Assembly (NCBI GenBank): GCA_025351525.1
Contig: JANXVV010000034.1
Span: 1 to 5,958 of the forward strand
DNA length: 5,958 nt
DNA from: Humisphaera sp.
GTDB lineage: Bacteria; Planctomycetota; Phycisphaerae; Tepidisphaerales; Tepidisphaeraceae
Reading direction: 5' to 3'
How positions within the stretch are numbered: position 1 is the stretch's first letter; every line of letters begins with the position of its first letter. The position numbers were made by a program, and so were the translations under genes. Shown here piece after piece: positions 1 to 5,907 of the stretch. The notes beneath the pieces were generated by a model that was not told the DNA's origin, ran no database searches, and worked only from the letters and a program-made list of their open reading frames with translations.

Positions 1-120
1 GCATGACATTGCGACGCGAAACCAACTGCTTTTGCTGGGGAAACATCGTCAACAGGTGTAAAGTCGTTACCGGCGTTGCGTGGCACCCTACACCCTATCT
101 TTCAAAACTCACCGCCACGA

Positions 121-149
121 TAGATACCCGCACCAAACGCCATTACAAT
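121..149 (+). promoter_or_regulatory. Putative sigma-70-type promoter of mqnE
   Basis: A -10-like TACAAT (144-149, five of six matches to TATAAT) lies 17 bases after a -35-like TAGATA (121-126, four of six matches to TTGACA). Transcription would start near 156, leaving a leader of about 13 bases before the ATG at 169. A weak Shine-Dalgarno-like GGAA at 159-162 sits six bases before the ATG. The boxes were matched by eye against the E. coli consensus, which may not hold exactly in this phylum. Confidence 0.45.
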
Positions 150-168
150 CTGTGATTCGGAAAATACT

Positions 169-1377
169 ATGTCTCAACCGCTTCCCGTGACCGATGATTC
201 TCTCCGCCCCATCGCTGAAAAGGTGCTGGAGGGTTTACCGTTGAGTCAGGATGACGGCGTCGCTCTTTATGCTAGCCGCGATCTGCACGGCATCGGTCGA
301 ATGGCCAACTTCGTCCGCGAAAAATTGCACGGTGACAAAGCGTTTTACAACCGCAATCGCCATATCAATTACACCAACGTCTGCGCACTCTCCTGCAAGT
401 TCTGCTCTTTCTACCGCAAGCGCGGCGAAGAGGGTGCCTACGAGATGCCGATCGAGCAGGTCATCGCCACCGCAAAAACCGCCGCCGACACCGGCGCGAC
501 CGAAGTGCATATCGTCGGCGGCCTTCACCCCTGGCTGAAGTTTGACTACTACCTCGACATGCTCCGCGGGATTCGCGAAGAATGCCCGGAACTGCACATC
601 AAAGCGTTCACCGCCATCGAGATCGTCCACTTCACGCGCATCGCCAAAATGAGCGTGCGCGAGGTGTTGACCGCTTTGAAAGAAGCCGGTCTCGGAAGCC
701 TCCCGGGCGGCGGCGCGGAGATCTTCGACGACCGCGTTCACGATGAAGTCTTCAAGGGAAAAGTCAGGGCCGACCGCTGGTTCGACGTTCACCGCACGGC
801 TCACAGCCTCGGCATCCACACCAACGCCACCATGCTGTATGGCCACGTCGAAACGCCGCCGGAACGGATCGGGCATCTGATCAAACTGCGAGAATTGCAG
901 GATGAATCTTTGAGTGCGATGCGGGCGCAAGACGCTTCTTCCCCATCGGCCTGTTTCAATTGCGTCATCCCGCTCTCATTCATCCCGGAGCAAAGCGAAC
1001 TCGGTTACCTTCCCGGCCCCACCGGATTGACCGATTTGAAAACCCTGGCCATCTCGCGGCTGATGCTGAACAACATCGCCCACGTCAAAGCCTTCTGGAT
1101 CATGCAGGGGCTCCCGCTTTCGCAGGTGGCTTTGGACTGGGGCTGCGACGACCTTGACGGCACCGTCGTCTGGTACGACATCACCAAACGGGAAGGCGAT
1201 GGCGTGCATCAGAACCTGCACGTCAGCGACATTCGCCGACTGATTCGCGAAGCCGGTCGCGTGCCGATCGAGCGGGACACGCTGTATCGAGAAGTAACGC
1301 GGGACGCGGTGACGGATCGCGTGCTTTCGTCGGCACCGTTAAACGAACCGATGCAACTTGTCTCCAGTCATTCCTGA
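169..1377 (+). CDS. mqnE: Aminodeoxyfutalosine synthase (radical SAM), menaquinone biosynthesis
   Basis: This cytoplasmic enzyme of the futalosine route to menaquinone uses S-adenosylmethionine to make an adenosyl radical, which adds to the enol-ether substrate 3-[(1-carboxyvinyl)oxy]benzoate to give aminodeoxyfutalosine. The radical SAM cluster motif CX3CX2C is at C72, C76 and C79. Family-typical stretches follow in order: HIVGGLHP (about 115-122), the HIKAFTAIEI block, the SLPGGGAEIF block, NATMLYGH, LRELQDE (about 240-246), LPGPTGL, and DDLDGTVV near the C-terminus. These separate it from the related cyclase MqnC. At 402 residues it is somewhat longer than I expect for the family. Part of the excess is an insertion of about 13 residues after LRELQDE, carrying C262 and C265. 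The start is the first ATG after the promoter-like boxes and fits the usual N-terminus. No other mqn gene is in the window. The assignment rests on recognised family motifs, without a database search. Confidence 0.93.
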   Translation: MSQPLPVTDDSLRPIAEKVLEGLPLSQDDGVALYASRDLHGIGRMANFVREKLHGDKAFYNRNRHINYTNVCALSCKFCSFYRKRGEEGAYEMPIEQVIATAKTAADTGATEVHIVGGLHPWLKFDYYLDMLRGIREECPELHIKAFTAIEIVHFTRIAKMSVREVLTALKEAGLGSLPGGGAEIFDDRVHDEVFKGKVRADRWFDVHRTAHSLGIHTNATMLYGHVETPPERIGHLIKLRELQDESLSAMRAQDASSPSACFNCVIPLSFIPEQSELGYLPGPTGLTDLKTLAISRLMLNNIAHVKAFWIMQGLPLSQVALDWGCDDLDGTVVWYDITKREGDGVHQNLHVSDIRRLIREAGRVPIERDTLYREVTRDAVTDRVLSSAPLNEPMQLVSSHS

Positions 1378-1385
1378 TCTATACT
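1358..1385 (+). promoter_or_regulatory. Putative promoter of the PEGA lipoprotein gene, within the 3' end of mqnE
   Basis: TTGTCT (1358-1363, four of six matches to TTGACA) and TATACT (1380-1385, five of six matches to TATAAT) are separated by 16 bases. The -10 box ends seven bases before the ATG at 1393, so transcription would start at or beside the start codon and give a leaderless or near-leaderless mRNA. I see no Shine-Dalgarno sequence in the 15-base gap after mqnE, which fits that reading. Co-transcription with mqnE remains possible. Confidence 0.4.
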
Positions 1386-1392
1386 GCCGCCG

Positions 1393-1857
1393 ATGCCGCG
1401 ATCGATTTTATTGCTCTCGATTTTCATTTTGTTGACCGGATGTGTCGAGCAGACGATGACGATCAAGACCGACCCGCCGGGCGCGCTGGTTTATCTGAAT
1501 GATCTTGAAGTGGGCCGTACTCCGCTCACGCGCGATTTCATGTGGTATGGCAACTACGAGGTTGAAGTCCGCAAGGACGGATATCAAACCCTCAAGACGC
1601 ATCAATGGGTGGTGGCACCCAAATATCTATGGGTTCCGTTCGACTTGGTCATGGAATTGCAGCCGACAACGGTGACGGATCATCACGATTTATTTTTCAA
1701 GCTGGAGCCTGAGACGGCGGCAGCATTGGATCCGGGTCCGGTGATCTCGCGGGCAGAGGAGCTTAAAGGGGATTTGGAATCGAGCCAATTTACGAGAAAG
1801 CCGTCGACTCAACCGGCGACACGGGCTTCAACTCGGCCGGCGGGGGATGCCAGATAG
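1393..1857 (+). CDS. PEGA-domain lipoprotein
   Basis: A small predicted envelope lipoprotein of 154 residues. The N-terminus has a hydrophobic signal (about residues 4-14) and a lipobox LTGC with C17 as the lipidated cysteine, so the mature protein should be membrane-anchored. A PEGA domain follows (about residues 22-68): TIKTDPPGALVYLNDLEVGR, then TPL, a WYGNYEVEVR strand and KDGYQTLKT. PEGA is a small beta-rich domain found on bacterial surface proteins; its ligand is usually unknown. A middle section with WVPFDLVMELQP and HHDLFFKLEP resembles planctomycete relatives as I remember them. The C-terminal 25 residues are a Ser/Thr/Pro/Arg-rich, probably disordered tail. The start lies 15 bases after mqnE, but the functions are unrelated and a separate promoter may serve this gene. 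The domain and lipobox calls are strong; the cellular role is unknown. Confidence 0.85.
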   Translation: MPRSILLLSIFILLTGCVEQTMTIKTDPPGALVYLNDLEVGRTPLTRDFMWYGNYEVEVRKDGYQTLKTHQWVVAPKYLWVPFDLVMELQPTTVTDHHDLFFKLEPETAAALDPGPVISRAEELKGDLESSQFTRKPSTQPATRASTRPAGDAR

Positions 1858-1887
1858 AAATGTCGCCCCATGTCTTTGCATTCAAAC

Positions 1888-1914
1888 AAAAAAATCATGG
1901 GCTCGTAGCCCATG
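1888..1914 (-). terminator. Intrinsic terminator of the PilZ gene and the minus-strand gene run
   Basis: A perfect 8-bp stem (CATGGGCT at 1896-1903 with AGCCCATG at 1907-1914) closes a 3-base loop. Read on the minus strand it is followed, after one base, by seven T residues (the A run at 1888-1894). It lies about 35 bases beyond the PilZ stop codon. No T tract follows the hairpin on the plus strand, so it should not act as a classical terminator for the convergent lipoprotein gene. An alternative hairpin, CGTAGC (1904-1909) with GCTACG (1914-1919), shares bases with this stem and cannot form at the same time. Confidence 0.75.
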
Positions 1915-1948
1915 CTACGTCAGCCTCCACCGTATTCTTGAACACGCT

Positions 1949-2377
1949 CTAATACTGGGCCAACTCCGCTTGTTCACTCATCACCGCAACGGGCGCTATT
2001 GCTCCTGTCACTGCTTTTGGTGGGGCAAACATGCCGGTGAATTTGGCACCGATCGAACACACATGGCGGTCTATGTAAGCCCATCGAACGCAGATGCAGT
2101 GGATCCAAATAAATGATCCTCCTCGTAGCGGCAGGCGGATCGCAAACGGATCGTTGACGTGAATCGGCTCGGTGAACTCCAGACGCGCGCCACTGGCGGA
2201 TAAATCGGTAATGGTGGCGGAGATGGGTTTAGCATTTTTGTCGCCATTCAATCGAATCAGCAGCGCAGGCAAGTTGGCCGTGAATCGCGGTGTGATGCGC
2301 GACTCCGACCCAATCGGCGTGGGGGCAAAGTGCCCGCCCGCTGTCAGTTGCTGAAATATTTCTGCGGGAATCTCCAT
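1949..2377 (-). CDS. PilZ-domain protein, possible c-di-GMP receptor
   Basis: A 142-residue cytoplasmic protein with one PilZ domain covering most of its length. The two nucleotide-binding signatures are present: RxxxR at R27-ITP-R31, and DxSxxG as D58-L-S60-AS-G63, followed by ARLEF. A later strand with CSIGAKFTG matches the usual end of the PilZ barrel. Intact RxxxR and DxSxxG motifs favour binding of cyclic di-GMP, which PilZ proteins use to control motility, exopolysaccharide or other surface functions. No output domain is attached, so it would act through a partner, and no such partner is seen in the window. The last 25 or so residues are an Ala-rich tail without a recognised motif. The ATG at 2377 gives a short N-terminal helix before RxxxR. 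It is the last gene of the minus-strand run, and a terminator follows. Confidence 0.85.
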   Translation of the reverse strand: MEIPAEIFQQLTAGGHFAPTPIGSESRITPRFTANLPALLIRLNGDKNAKPISATITDLSASGARLEFTEPIHVNDPFAIRLPLRGGSFIWIHCICVRWAYIDRHVCSIGAKFTGMFAPPKAVTGAIAPVAVMSEQAELAQY

Positions 2378-2438
2378 GCAAGTCTCTTACATCACTTAAA
2401 AACTGCGCGAACACCTTTCAAAGGCTATGGGTTACATC

Positions 2439-2474
2439 GGTAAGGGGAACTACCTACTTTGCCGAATCCTTACC
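2439..2474. promoter_or_regulatory. 7-bp inverted repeat and GTAGGTAGTTCCCC motif upstream of the PilZ gene
   Basis: GGTAAGG (2439-2445) and CCTTACC (2468-2474) are perfect inverted copies separated by 22 bases. On the minus strand the spacer and one arm read GTAGGTAGTTCCCCTTACC (2457-2439). Nearby are a perfect 11-bp palindrome CCTTTCAAAGG (2414-2424) and a TTGAAA that resembles a -35 box on the minus strand (2421-2416), but I could not find a good -10 box at proper spacing. The whole lies in the 92-base gap before the PilZ gene and touches the stop codon of the small ORF. It could be an operator or an mRNA stem-loop; the sequence alone does not decide. Confidence 0.3.
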
Positions 2475-2631
2475 ATTCCGCCAAAAATGGCCCGCACACC
2501 AGAACCGTTTGATTCCCGTGCAATATCTTAAATGTATGAAACGCCTCCCGCAGCGGCATGTTATGGCGATACGCCAACTTCCAGATTTTAGTGGCCAATA
2601 CCCAAGTGGTGATCCCTTTGCGGAGCGACAT
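2470..2631 (-). CDS. Possible small protein of 53 residues, unknown function
   Basis: Translation from the ATG at 2631 to the TAA at 2470-2472 gives a 53-residue basic, Trp-rich protein. It has a likely helical N-terminal half (MSLRKGITTW, then KIWKLAYRHN) and a MPLREAFHTFKIL helix, and it ends in CGPFLAEW. It fits between the hypothetical gene at 2666 and the PilZ gene without overlapping either, in the same direction. Against it, there is no Shine-Dalgarno sequence before the ATG, and the open frame runs further upstream into the preceding gene without another ATG, GTG or TTG that I can see. It could be a real small gene, the remnant of a larger one, or chance. Base composition here looks less GC-rich than in neighbouring genes. 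I recognise no family. Confidence 0.35.
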   Translation of the reverse strand: MSLRKGITTWVLATKIWKLAYRHNMPLREAFHTFKILHGNQTVLVCGPFLAEW

Positions 2632-2665
2632 GCGATTGATAAGGCATATCTCGTGCCAAAGGATT

Positions 2666-3370
2666 CTATCTCCCGCAGGCTTGACGGGTGCAGTGATCGA
2701 AAAGCATTTGCCATTCGACCTGCTGAATTGCGATGACGGTCGCCCGGCGGGGATCGTTTGGCTTGCCGTTCACCTCTTCCACCAACTCGACAAATGCGTA
2801 AGGATTCCAGTCGTCGCGCAGAAGGCCAAGCAGCGATTTATCCGCCGGCAGATGATTGATGGCCGCGCCCACCGTCGCCCCGATCGCGGGCAGGATCGGG
2901 TGCGATCCCACCTTCGCGTACCAATATTGACTGTTGGAAAAATCCCCTTCCAACCGATGCATCACCGCGTGCCAAAACGCCAGCGACCTGCCCGCATCCG
3001 CCAGATATCGCTCTTCGTCGGCGGCGCCTTTCCCCTCCGCCGGTGGGGTCAACATCGCCAGCGATAACTTCGAGGAGTTCTCTTGCGGTGATTGAATCGG
3101 CGCAATCAAGTTTCGCGGATCGGCCTGGGCAATCTCGTGTGCCTCGGCCAACCCATCGAGCCACAGCCATACCCCCGCCAGCATCGCATAGGCGTGCGCC
3201 CGCGACTTCACCGGAACCGACAAAAGCTCATCCGGCGTGATCCCTTCCAGAAGCTTTCGATTCCCCGGCGGTGTCTGCCCGTCCACCACCAGCTTTTCAT
3301 AGGCGTGGGGAACGGCTTGCAGCAGCTCGTGAAGTCGCGGTGAAACCGGATTGATGCCAGGCGTATTCAT
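2666..3370 (-). CDS. Conserved hypothetical protein, 234 residues
   Basis: A soluble protein without a signal peptide or membrane segment. Two stretches look conserved by their density of aromatic and polar residues: AGVWLWLDGLAEAHEIAQ (about 65-82) and FWHAVMHRLEGDFSNSQYWY (132-151), the latter followed by KVGSHP. I recall similar WLWLD/HEIAQ and FWHAxMHRxEGDFSNSxYW patterns in unnamed proteins of planctomycetes and other bacteria, but know of no assigned function. Between them is a low-complexity linker (about 92-120) rich in Ser, Pro, Glu and Ala. The His/Asp/Asn-rich second motif could form a binding site, which is speculation. The ATG at 3370 has a weak GGAA seven bases ahead. The gap from the guaA stop is 55 bases with no visible terminator, so read-through from guaA is likely. 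Confidence 0.75.
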   Translation of the reverse strand: MNTPGINPVSPRLHELLQAVPHAYEKLVVDGQTPPGNRKLLEGITPDELLSVPVKSRAHAYAMLAGVWLWLDGLAEAHEIAQADPRNLIAPIQSPQENSSKLSLAMLTPPAEGKGAADEERYLADAGRSLAFWHAVMHRLEGDFSNSQYWYAKVGSHPILPAIGATVGAAINHLPADKSLLGLLRDDWNPYAFVELVEEVNGKPNDPRRATVIAIQQVEWQMLFDHCTRQACGR

Positions 3371-3425
3371 GGGTGAATTCCATTGTCTCGCGTTGCGATG
3401 AGGGTAGGCTCAAACGGTGCAGACC

Positions 3426-4970
3426 TCATTCCCATTCGATCGTCGCCGGTGGTTTGGAACTGATATCGTACACCACCCGGTTGACGCCGCGTACCTCATT
3501 GATGATCCGATTGCTCATCGTCGCCAGTATGTCAAACGGGATTCGCGCCCAGTCGGCGGTCATGAAATCCTGGCTCTCGACGGCTCGAATCGCGATGACA
3601 CTGTCGTAACTCCGCGCATCCCCCATCACCCCCACCGTGCCGATCGGCAACAACACCGCGAAGACCTGGGCGGTCTTGCGATAGAGATTGTGGGTGACCA
3701 ATTCCTCAAGCACGATCTCATCCGCATCCCGCAGCACGCGCAGGCGCTCCGGTGTGACGTCGCCGAGAATTCGCACCGCCAGCCCGGGACCGGGGAACGG
3801 ATGCCGCCAGACGATATTCTCCGGCAAGCCCAGCATCTCCCCCACCCGCCGCACCTCATCCTTGAAAAGTTCCCGCAGCGGTTCGACCAGCTCAAACCCC
3901 AGTTCTTCCGGCAACCCACCGACGTTGTGATGCAACTTGATGTTCGCCGCCGTCCCCGCGTAGCCGTGGCCCGACTCGATCACATCCGGGTAAAGCGTGC
4001 CCTGGGCCAGAAATTTCGCCCCCTCGATCAACTCGGCTTCCCGCTTGAACACTTCGATGAACTCCCGGCCGATGATCTTCCGCTTCTGCTGCGGTTCGGT
4101 GATCCCGCTTAACTCGCGCAGGAAAGGTTCGGTCGCATCGTTCGTAATCAAATTGATTTTGAAATGATCCCGAAAAGTGGTCTCAACGAGATCCCGTTCA
4201 TTTTTACGAAGCAGCCCGTTGTCGACGAAGATGCACACCAGCTGATCGCCGATCGCCTTGTGAAGCAGGGCGGCGACGACGGATGAATCCACCCCACCGC
4301 TTAGACCACAGATGACCTTTGCCTGGCCCACCTGATCGCGGACGCGCTGGACCGATTGCTCGATGAAATTCCCCATCGTCCACGTGCCGGCACACTTACA
4401 GATTTCGTAGAGGAAGTTCTCGAAGATCGTCTCGCCGCGCGGCGTATGCGTCACCTCGGGATGAAACTGCACCCCGTAGAACGGTCGCGTCTTATGTTTG
4501 GCGGCGGCGTAGGGACAGGTCGGCGTCGTCGCCAACGCCACGAAATGCTCCGGCAGATCGTGCACCTGATCGCCATGGCTCATCCACACAGTGGTCTCGT
4601 CCGGCAAGCCTTTGGTCAGCGGATCATGCCCGATTACTTTCAGTTTGGCCCGGCCAAATTCCCGCGCCTTCGCCGGTTTAACCTCCCCACCCAGAAGGTG
4701 CGCCCCCAGTTGCATCCCATAGCAAATCCCCAGCACCGGCACACCCAAATCGAATATCCCCGGATCGCATTTCGGCGCATTCGGCTCATAGACGCTGCTC
4801 GGCCCACCACTGAGAATCAAACCCTTAGGATTCAACTTCCTGAGTTCGGCGATGGAAATATCCGGCCGGACCAACTCACTGTAAACGCCTTTTTCACGCA
4901 CGCGGCGGGCGATCAACTGCGAGTACTGGGATCCGAAATCCAAAATCGGAATGACTTCGTCATGGTGCAT
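3426..4970 (-). CDS. guaA: GMP synthase (glutamine-hydrolysing)
   Basis: This cytoplasmic enzyme converts XMP, ATP and glutamine to GMP in the last step of guanine nucleotide synthesis. The N-terminal class I glutamine amidotransferase domain starts with ILDFGSQYSQL (residues 9-19), carries the nucleophile C83 in GICYGMQ, and has H170 and E172 in GVQFHPEVTH. The ATP pyrophosphatase domain follows, with P-loop SGGVDSS at 224-230. The C-terminal dimerisation and XMP-binding domain contains HPFPGPGLAVRI, IGTVGVMGDARSY and the canonical ending KPPATIEWE. All expected catalytic residues are present and 514 residues is a normal length. The frame stays open upstream to an ATG at 5120, but those 50 residues are not family-like, and the ATG at 4970 places DFGSQY as in known enzymes. 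No clear Shine-Dalgarno sequence precedes either start. guaB is not in the window. A promoter should lie in the 187-base gap upstream, but I could not identify one. Confidence 0.96.
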   Translation of the reverse strand: MHHDEVIPILDFGSQYSQLIARRVREKGVYSELVRPDISIAELRKLNPKGLILSGGPSSVYEPNAPKCDPGIFDLGVPVLGICYGMQLGAHLLGGEVKPAKAREFGRAKLKVIGHDPLTKGLPDETTVWMSHGDQVHDLPEHFVALATTPTCPYAAAKHKTRPFYGVQFHPEVTHTPRGETIFENFLYEICKCAGTWTMGNFIEQSVQRVRDQVGQAKVICGLSGGVDSSVVAALLHKAIGDQLVCIFVDNGLLRKNERDLVETTFRDHFKINLITNDATEPFLRELSGITEPQQKRKIIGREFIEVFKREAELIEGAKFLAQGTLYPDVIESGHGYAGTAANIKLHHNVGGLPEELGFELVEPLRELFKDEVRRVGEMLGLPENIVWRHPFPGPGLAVRILGDVTPERLRVLRDADEIVLEELVTHNLYRKTAQVFAVLLPIGTVGVMGDARSYDSVIAIRAVESQDFMTADWARIPFDILATMSNRIINEVRGVNRVVYDISSKPPATIEWE

Positions 4971-5129
4971 CCCGTATTCGTACCACATCGCACAGGCAAA
5001 TGCAAAATACGGGAGGACGAAAAAACACTGATCGGCAAGGTGATCGCATTTCGCAATCTTCCCTATTGGAAGCGCCATTGAAATTGCGGAAGAATCGGGG
5101 AAACCGCCAAGGCACTGCACTCGTCGAGC

Positions 5130-5157
5130 GTGACGATTGAAACATTACTTTCGTCAC
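5130..5157 (-). other. 7-bp inverted repeat directly after the metallopeptidase stop codon
   Basis: GTGACGA (5130-5136) and TCGTCAC (5151-5157) are perfect inverted copies around a 14-base loop. The repeat begins immediately after the stop codon at 5158-5160. No T run follows on the minus strand, so it is not a classical intrinsic terminator. It could protect the 3' end of the upstream mRNA or be chance. The rest of the gap down to guaA (4971-5129) shows no recognisable riboswitch or strong promoter. Confidence 0.3.
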
Positions 5158-5856
5158 CTACCGCCCCCACACCCGCTTTAAAACTTCAAACATTTCCGGA
5201 TCGTGTTTTTTCACTTCGGACCGCACGAACGGGTAAAAATCATTCGTGCCGAAATAGGCCTCACTCAATTCCGCGAAGTATTCTTTTTCGTCATTCATGG
5301 CGTAGGCCTTTTCAACTCGTCCGTTGATTCTTAAAACCGCATCGTATGTTTTGCCCGCTTTCGCCTTTTGATACGCAGCCCGAATTTCAGGATGATCGAA
5401 GCCGAGCACCTGATCGTGATAGGCGTGCGACAATTCGTGGATCACCAGCGCGGGTTGATCCAGGCTCCACGTCAGAAAGTTTTTCGCATGACCGAACTCC
5501 ACGCATTTCGCCTTCTCGGGATTCATCCCGTGTTCGACGAGCCATTGGCGCGAGGGATGATACGCCCCGCCGGGCGTCAGCGGATTGTCGCGATCAAGCC
5601 AGATAGTCACTTGGCGAAGTTTTTCGAGGGCTCGAGCGGGAATGACGCGCGTGACCTCGAACAGCTTGTGATCCAATAGCGCGAGACATGCGCTGGAGGT
5701 GACGGGATCATTTTCCTGAAGATCATTGCTGATGAGAACTTTCCACCCCTGAATCGTTTTGGGCGTGTAGTCGGAAGTGGGTGCGAAGGGTCGGGTGGCC
5801 GGTGCCGCCGCGATGAGAATTAAAATCGAACTGAGGAGTAACATTGGTATTCGCAT
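5158..5856 (-). CDS. Secreted zinc metallopeptidase-like protein with HExxH motif
   Basis: A 232-residue protein with an N-terminal signal peptide: a short basic start, a hydrophobic stretch (about residues 4-18) and a likely cleavage near AAAPA-TRP. It should therefore be exported to the periplasm or outside; there is no lipobox cysteine. The zinc-binding motif is HELSH at H140-E141-LS-H144 (in ALVIHELSHAYHDQ). About 50 residues later NDEKEYFAELSEAYFGTNDFYPF (188-210) supplies E192 or E196 as a candidate third zinc ligand. This layout is gluzincin-like and reminds me of proteins related to the anthrax lethal factor catalytic domain. The family call is tentative, and the substrate is unknown. 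The protein is short, with no extra domains. A good Shine-Dalgarno sequence supports the ATG at 5856. It lies 187 bases upstream of guaA and has no evident functional tie to it. Confidence 0.8.
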   Translation of the reverse strand: MRIPMLLLSSILILIAAAPATRPFAPTSDYTPKTIQGWKVLISNDLQENDPVTSSACLALLDHKLFEVTRVIPARALEKLRQVTIWLDRDNPLTPGGAYHPSRQWLVEHGMNPEKAKCVEFGHAKNFLTWSLDQPALVIHELSHAYHDQVLGFDHPEIRAAYQKAKAGKTYDAVLRINGRVEKAYAMNDEKEYFAELSEAYFGTNDFYPFVRSEVKKHDPEMFEVLKRVWGR

Positions 5857-5863
5857 CGACCAT

Positions 5864-5867
5864 CTCC
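5864..5867 (-). promoter_or_regulatory. Ribosome binding site of the metallopeptidase gene
   Basis: On the minus strand GGAG occurs seven bases before the ATG at 5856 and fixes this start. It is the clearest Shine-Dalgarno sequence in the window; most other genes here have weak or no such sites. Confidence 0.6.
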
Positions 5868-5907
5868 GAATAAATAAACAAAAGATCCGCCTATTTTTAG
5901 CGGCTGT

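Noticed and set aside
1..46. Possible minus-strand N-terminus (MFPQQKQLVSRR) running off the left edge
   Set aside because: No Shine-Dalgarno sequence or promoter, and only 15 residues are visible.
2..61. Nineteen-codon open stretch ending in TAA, possible tail of an upstream plus-strand gene
   Set aside because: It is too short to recognise, and an open run of this length is expected by chance. Apart from the mqnE promoter boxes I see nothing else firm in 1-168.
84..97. Tandem CACCCTA-CACCCTA
   Set aside because: Only two copies of a 7-base unit; no array and no evident role.
235..930. Long open frame antisense to mqnE (231 residues)
   Set aside because: It mirrors a well-identified gene in GC-rich DNA and has no family features of its own.
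1847..2116. Plus-strand frame of 89 residues across the terminator and the PilZ 3' end
   Set aside because: It runs through the terminator hairpin and antisense to the PilZ gene, and resembles no protein.
2454..2714. 86-residue minus-strand frame with four to five Cys, including CRCGRR
   Set aside because: It overlaps the end of the 234-residue gene by 49 bases and is incompatible with the 53-residue frame, which looks more protein-like and fits the gap. It remains a weak alternative reading of the same DNA.
2558..3067. 169-residue plus-strand frame opposite the hypothetical protein
   Set aside because: Arg/Pro/His-rich composition typical of an antisense shadow of a GC-rich gene.
3417..4112. 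231-residue plus-strand frame opposite guaA
   Set aside because: Antisense shadow of a firmly identified gene; composition is His/Arg/Pro-rich without motifs.
4983..5011. Leaderless promoter for guaA (TTGCAT, 17 bases, TACGAA on the minus strand)
   Set aside because: Only about three of six matches in each box; not better than chance.
4971..5120. N-terminal extension of GuaA by 50 residues from the ATG at 5120
   Set aside because: The extension does not resemble GuaA N-termini, and the start at 4970 puts DFGSQY in the usual place.
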